Under the pieces are notes generated by a model that worked only from the letters and a program-made list of their open reading frames with translations, had not been told where the DNA came from and made no database searches. A DNA stretch of 64,000 bases from Ustulina deusta (taxonomy: Eukaryota > Ascomycota > Sordariomycetes > Xylariales > Xylariaceae), in contig JAJNNX010000010.1 of NCBI GenBank assembly GCA_023159155.1, positions 558,001-622,000 of the forward strand, read 5' to 3'. Position 1 is the stretch's first letter, and each line of letters starts with the position of its first letter. Both the position numbers and the translations under genes were made by a program. Below, in pieces: positions 58,401-64,000 of this stretch.

Positions 58401-61400
58401 TAGACCCTAAGTCTCGAACGCATGCCTGTGGATGGACTGTCACCTGAGGCGGCGGTTTGAAGGCGTGGAGGCAGAAAAGCACAGTACACAGGACTGTAAT
58501 GATTGGGGTTTGATAAGTTACCAATCTTCTGTGTAGACTTGCTTGGAAATGGGCAACAATCCCTTAGGTAGGTTCTAATAGTACGTTTTGCAATGGCTTC
58601 AATCGGCGTCCCTGGACCCACTGATGAGGATGATGACCTCAACCAATGTTACCTTGTGGTTGGCTCGGGTATATCCTGTGTTCTGTACGTCAAGTTTGTG
58701 CTCTCTACCATGCAATGTACTGTAATGCACTGTACACTACCAACTCCATGCTGCTGCTGTCTTCAGTTGGCTTGGCATTTGAATAACTTTTTGAAATTTC
58801 AACGCAATGAGGTATCTGTTACTGATAAAGAGTCCATCGTTTAAGAACGGGACCAGCGTACACGCTATTAACTTTCAGAGACCAGTACGGACCAAAATAT
58901 TTGGTCCCCATATCGACAATGAAAAACCACTATGGTGCATCACCTGAAACCTGAAAATACGCGGATGGCATCCTATCTCGGCATGCCTCGTGCCCGCCGA
59001 TGTCAAGCTCCAACACTGCCACTAGCAACAAAAGGTTTGATATGAATTACAGTCCTATCATGGCACAGGAACCACCACCACCACTATGGCCCACGGTAGT
59101 AGTGATCACTGCGCTTGCTACCTACCTACTGTGCATGGAATTCGGAGACTTGGGTACCTTGGGTACACTGCAACTGTAGGGCTATCCCGTTACCAGATGT
59201 TCGCCTACCCAGTTCCGACTCATTTTCCTGGGCGATGATGACTTGAACTAAATACAGAAACACCTAAGTTAGGGCCGGACAATTGTACGGTAGGAGTTGT
59301 GTACACTATTCCCGGCCTGAACTAGTATAAGTGCTGATATTACACGTGATATTGGGCCTACACTAACTCGGTGGGTGTACCCTATATGTGAACTTAGACC
59401 AGATGGGTGGATGATGGATGATAGGTACTGGTAGGTATCCTTCTGCTCGCTACCCTTCGCCCACCGAGCTGTTCGCGCATGAGGACCAATGCCAAGCAAA
59501 ATACCTAACTGACTACTTAGTAGGTAGCTAGACATGCACAATTTGACAGCCTAAAGGCACGGCAGATAGTGTCGGTCCTCACTAATCACTTTGTGTACGT
59601 TATAGCCCCCGCAGCGCTGACATGTCAAACGACCCAGGGACAGCATGACCATCTGTTGCTTGCTCGTCAGGCTGCCGAGAAACATGAGTGGTGCAAGGAT
59701 AAATCACTAGCTTCGAGTGCCTTGCTGGACGCCACATATCAGGCCGTCATACCTAGATTTGACTGATGCGAAGTAGGTATGCATTGGTCCTCGAAAGTCT
59801 GTCCGTCGCTAGTAGTGAGATTGGTCTCTGTGTATATACCTACACCGCACTCTGTAGGGATCGGTAAGGGTTTCGTCAATTGGACTACAGCATTGCAGAT
59901 AAGCAGATGTAATGTACGGCACTAATAAGATTCAAGCCTACTTACCTACATGATACCTACTTGGCATTGTCTGAACCATAGAAATATGCGCCCTGTGTAA
60001 TGCCTGTGGTGGGGGACAGTAGGGGACTTGGAGATGATAAAAGCCGATGGAGCCGCCAGCAGCTGCTTCGCCCCGTTGGACTTGTACTAAACCCAGAAGA
60101 GCCGAGGCAAAGGAGGATGAGGATGTGCGAAATCTACGTGCTGTAAAGCTTACGATAGTCTGACAACTTGCACCTGTTGATGACTTGACTATGCTATAGA
60201 AAATACGCCACACTATACCTGCCCGCAAAGCCTTGCATGATTCATCAGTCGACTAATGTAAGTAGTGTAAGTATACTTACTATACCGAACATAAAAGTTG
60301 GTATCATAAAATAAAGGGTGCCTACCCAGGTAGTGTGAGCTCGAGACAATACATGTATCTCACCTCTATATAGAGGATTTGGAGCATCTTAGATTAACAA
60401 AATTGCAAGCCATAAGTTTCTTAGGGGAGAATACCTGCAACAAAGAGATGAAGTTGATGTTCAATGGTACAGGGGAATTTCACATATGTCTATATACCTT
60501 AGTACTGAGGTTGATGTTGGCTTAACCGCATAAAATATTGTGGTGCATTTACACGCGCATATCTGATCACATACAGACATTGATGTAACGATGCTTCTAG
60601 TACGTACCTACCTTGATGGTGGCCGGAGTGAAAGTACCGGTAGTGTACCTCCCTTGGCTATTTCTCGCACGGTCACACGCCCTTTGCCTGCATAACAGCT
60701 TTGGCTACGTACTTCTATAGTGTACTAAGTACCGGACCATAGTGGTCCACAGGGATGAGCGAGGTACAGTAGGTGCCCACCACTCCCAGTATTGTGGGCT
60801 TGACAATTCTCCCAGCCAGCCTTTGGGTAAGGCCGTTCACAGCTTTACACTACCTACCTTATGTAGGTACTTACTTATACTGAGTGCACAAGGGCCCTAA
60901 CGGGGTTTCGCAGGTACCTACTGTATCGCTACCTGGTACCTAAGGAAAATGCTAAGTATACCTGGTAGATACCTAAGCAACTTATGGCAACCCAACCACA
61001 ATGTCACGCCAGGACTTGGACTGTTATGAAATGGATTTGGTTGGTGCAGGCACTGTATTTTGCTTATATGTAGTGGCTTTCTAATGCTTGTTGTTCTGTA
61101 CGCAGTACTCTACTGGTGTTGATTTCTTGAACAGTGAGTAGATACTTCCTTGCACTTCTTACTTTGGTTATAGTAAGATAGGAAAGCATTGTGATAAATG
61201 AATATTAACACATTATCACCACAGAAGAAATAGACATTACAGGTCTTGCGTATGGTATATGATGACCCCTGTCCCGCAAGGCCAAAGATGCCTCTGCCAG
61301 GAAGCTCACTCACATCATACCTACCCCTAACTGCCTTGATCACACAGTGTAAGCAACACAACCCTCTCCAGTCACCCGGCTGGGAGTGCGTGGGGTATGG

Positions 61401-62564
61401 TAGGCCATCGCTGTAAGTACCTACAAAAGTACCAACAGACTGGAGGTACCTACACCACTTGCAAAAAGGGACCTAAAATGGTCCTGGCTGCACTGCATGG
61501 CACGGGTTGCACTGGCCTCCTCCCTGGTATTTGGCTTTTGGCTGGCTGCACCGGCTGCACTGGCTGCATGGAGCGGCGTGGGCCACCCACAGCCTCCCTC
61601 TTCCCTTGGGCCCTCCTTACAGTATTATAATAACAACCCTCTTGCCCCCCGACTTTGCTCCAGCTTAATCCGTCCCATCATATCCATCAACATTTATCTC
61701 GGCGCCGCTCTGCTGCACCACTCTCACCACCACACTCGCTTTATCGCAACCTCCTAGGAAGTCCTCGTCGACTCCTGTCATTCGCTTGTTCCTTTTTTTG
61801 TGTTTTGGAGATTTGGAAACTCGAGAGTATCTAAAATATCCTCCCATCTACTCTTCGACCTGCGCCCGCTTTGTCATATCACCAGCATCACACCACTATC
61901 GCTTACACCCGATTGATATCAAGACTTTCCCCTGGTATGACCTAAGTCAGGCAGGAAATCCAACTGTCTAGTTCCCTGTATCCGAGACCGTCAGTTGCTA
62001 TTATCGGCTCTCGCGATATATATGACGTTGCACTCTCCCCGCTAGAGTCGGCTCATCGTCGTTGACCCTGTGCTCTCCCACCTGCAACGAGATATTCAAT
62101 CGCTTAAACACCTTGAAAGGAAAGGGAACATTGAACCAGGCAAATATCAGCTCGGGCAACGAATATTCCGTGTCAGCAGTGAACGCTTCGCCCTCTCGGC
62201 CGTCTCGGCACTTGTTAAGGGCCTTCGATATATGTGTCGATAACGTGTTCTTGCTACCCATCTCGATTTATCCGAGTTGCAACCAATACGGAAGAGCAAA
62301 CTGCTACTGGGGTTTGTTGTCTGAACAAAATTAACTCCTAACCCCCTCTAACCTCGTTACAAACCTTCGCTCGCTTTTTTGTTTTGGCACGATTGTTGTC
62401 GTGCCTTGTTTTGTGTATGTATCCCGTCGTTCGGGTGTAGTATATTTCCAAGTCCCCCACGCAGGTTCTCACCTGTATCTCGAGTACACGGATCACTACT
62501 TAGCAGTCCCATTACTAATAAGTCTGCTTTCAGTTCTTATTTACTTTCGATTCATCTTTTCGCA
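55461..62564. other. Gene-poor region, second part, with promoter/leader of the UPC2-like gene at its right end
   Basis: 7.1 kb with no supportable gene. TAGGTACC-type motifs cluster at 56105-56185, 59110-59160, 59430-59530, 60600-60620 and 60850-60975. A palindrome (GGACCAAA-ATA-TTTGGTCC) lies at 58889-58907. GGCTGCAC repeats occur near 61545-61575. From about 61.6 kb to the ATG at 62565 the sequence is pyrimidine-rich, as expected for a long fungal promoter and leader. Confidence 0.45.
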
Positions 62565-64000
62565 ATGGCTGGTCCTGGTGGTGGTCCTCCCCGACGCAGG
62601 TTAGTTTTGCATCACTCATCAACACGTGAAGACAATGCACTGACGTCTTCTCAGTCACACCAAGTCGCGTAAAGGTTGTGAGAACTGGTAAGCAAGATAT
62701 GAGGTTTAATAGGTAATCAGTCGGTTATTGACTCGGAACACTAGCAAACGCCGACATATTCGGTGTGACGAGAACTTCCCGCAATGGTTAGTTTCCAAGC
62801 TGTGATCTAACTTGGAGCTTTCAGACTAATATTTTGTAGTCGAAACTGCACAAAGCATAAAGTCCGATGCCCTTACAATGATGTATCCGTCCCGGATGAG
62901 AGAGCTACCACTCCAGACAAGCCTGACCTTATGTGGACACCGGAGATCGAGGCAACCATCGCAGAATGGCAACGCTCTGGGGTTTTTCCGTTTCCCAACC
63001 TGGTATTTTCGGCGCCTGCACCGCAGTATTTTTCTACCGAGGAGCTGCGTCTCATTTACCATGTTGCTTCGATATGCCACGAACTGAACGCGATTGATGC
63101 CAACAATTTCACTCTGTGGACTCGTCAGATCCCGACGTAGGTATTGAATCATATGTACATGTTATGGCGGCTAATTGTTTGTTAGAATCCTCACGATTGG
63201 CGCAACCCAACGCTACGTCATGCACGCTTTGCTCGCATTTTCTGCCGAGCACATCGCTTTCTTAACTAGCTGCCCGTTAGTCGGGAATATGGCATATGAG
63301 CACCGTGGTATCGCGCTCAATGGATTACAAGAAGCCATCGGGACTTTCTCACCAGAGAACTCTGACGCCGTCTTGGCTGCATCGCTCGTCCTTTCGTGGC
63401 AAGCTACAGATTGGTACGCAATAAATGCTACGTCTGCCTAAGCGACTATTATTGACTTGAACTTCCGATAGGCGAAGCTGGACCCAGCTAATGCAAGGAA
63501 CCTCATCAGTAAGCAAATGGAGACAAGATGTGTACAGTCTACCAGGCTAACGTATTGAAAAGGTTATTGATGCTATAGAGCCATGGAAGCACGAATCTCA
63601 ATTCGGAGAGTTCATCGCGGAAAGCAGCACGTTTCCCACTGCTCCCCCCTCGCCACAGCCAGACCGCAAACCCAATCAACCGCATAAAGAGGACCTGGAA
63701 GCATTCCAACGCACCATTAATCATCTAGCTAAAGTGGAGGCGCATCTGAAGCACAACAAGGAGGATCCTCAGCTCATTCAACAGCTAGGGTCTTTCCTCA
63801 AGGGCGCTCGCAAGGTCAGCCCTATCCAGTCTATTGAGGATCAGTTTGATCGACTACGGCCGTTGCGAACTTGGCTTTTCTGGCTGCCAGTCGGATGTCT
63901 TAAAGAAAATGGGGCTTCACCAAGCGCCCTATTAGTCATCGCGCATTATTACACAGCCGCCATGATGATGGAACGCCTCTTCCCAGAGATTGGTGCGGCC
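62565..64000 (+). CDS. UPC2-like Zn(II)2Cys6 transcription factor, 3' end cut by the window
   Basis: Fungal binuclear zinc-cluster regulator of the sterol-uptake-control (Upc2) type. Exons seen: 62565-62599, 62655-62687, 62745-62786, 62840-63136, 63186-63413, 63472-63508 and 63563 onward; all junctions keep phase. The first four exons build the Zn cluster: RKGCENCKRRHIRCDENFPQ continuing CRNCTKHKVRC, with Cys 20, 23, 30, 37, 40 and 47 (CX2CX6CX6CX2CX6C). A conserved middle block includes FSTEELRLIYHVAS and YVMHALLAFSAEHIA. Exon 7 carries LRTWLFWLPVG and IAHYYTAAMMMERLFPEIG, the usual Upc2-like ligand-domain start. The ATG has a CGCAATGG context. The C-terminal part and stop lie beyond the window. 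The target pathway cannot be told from sequence; sterol genes are only one possibility. Confidence 0.9.

Overview
The window is nuclear DNA of a filamentous ascomycete (Pezizomycotina, probably Sordariomycetes or a close relative). The reasons are many short spliceosomal introns (about 45-160 nt, GT...CTAAC/CTGAC-like branch...AG), typical ascomycete housekeeping proteins, a HET-domain gene, a UPC2-like Zn(II)2Cys6 regulator, an LOG-type phosphoribohydrolase, and gene order with no operons. Introns were placed by reading frame, splice consensus and recalled family conservation. They were not checked against transcripts.

Layout. 1-3 kb: a possible 3' end of an upstream gene, an MMTAG2-like RS protein (-) and Mediator subunit MED6 (+), divergent. 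3-11.7 kb: gene-poor, with microsatellites, a G20 run and short palindromic TAGGTACCTA-type motifs. 11.7-19 kb: a small intronless ORF of 54 codons carrying GRSGYN repeats, the mitochondrial tRNA-modification GTPase MSS1 (-, with a tiny last exon), MAK16 (+, six exons) and MSO1 (+). 19-28.9 kb: GYP7 (+), VPS55 (-), 20S proteasome alpha subunit PRE5 (+), Elongator subunit ELP5 (-) and an SRPK-like kinase (+). 29-33.2 kb: a phosphotransferase (APH) relic, an unrecognised 261-aa protein reconstructed from three exons (-) and an SNRNP27-like tri-snRNP protein (-). 33.8-36.4 kb: ER glucosidase I CWH41 (+). 39.2-41.7 kb: the fused aminodeoxychorismate synthase ABZ1 (-). 43.4-47.6 kb: a LOG-family enzyme (-) and a CLPTM1-family membrane protein (+). 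48.3-50.6 kb: a HET-domain gene broken by an in-frame TAG where the family has tryptophan. 50.6-62.5 kb: a long gene-poor tract with at most one weak secreted-protein ORF. 62.6 kb to the window end: a UPC2-like transcription factor cut off by the window edge.

Most genes are independent housekeeping functions: transcription, tRNA modification, ribosome biogenesis, vesicle traffic, proteasome, splicing, N-glycan processing and folate. Several lie in divergent pairs with 0.5-1.2 kb between start codons. MSS1 and ELP5 both act on wobble-uridine modification (mitochondrial and cytosolic), but they lie 10 kb apart and nothing suggests co-regulation. I found no biosynthetic gene cluster, CRISPR array, rRNA or convincing tRNA. 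The most unusual items are the 54-aa repeat peptide gene with its strong-looking promoter and leader, the nonsense-interrupted HET gene beside an AT-rich block, the unrecognised 261-aa protein, and the dispersed palindromic motif family of the intergenic tracts.
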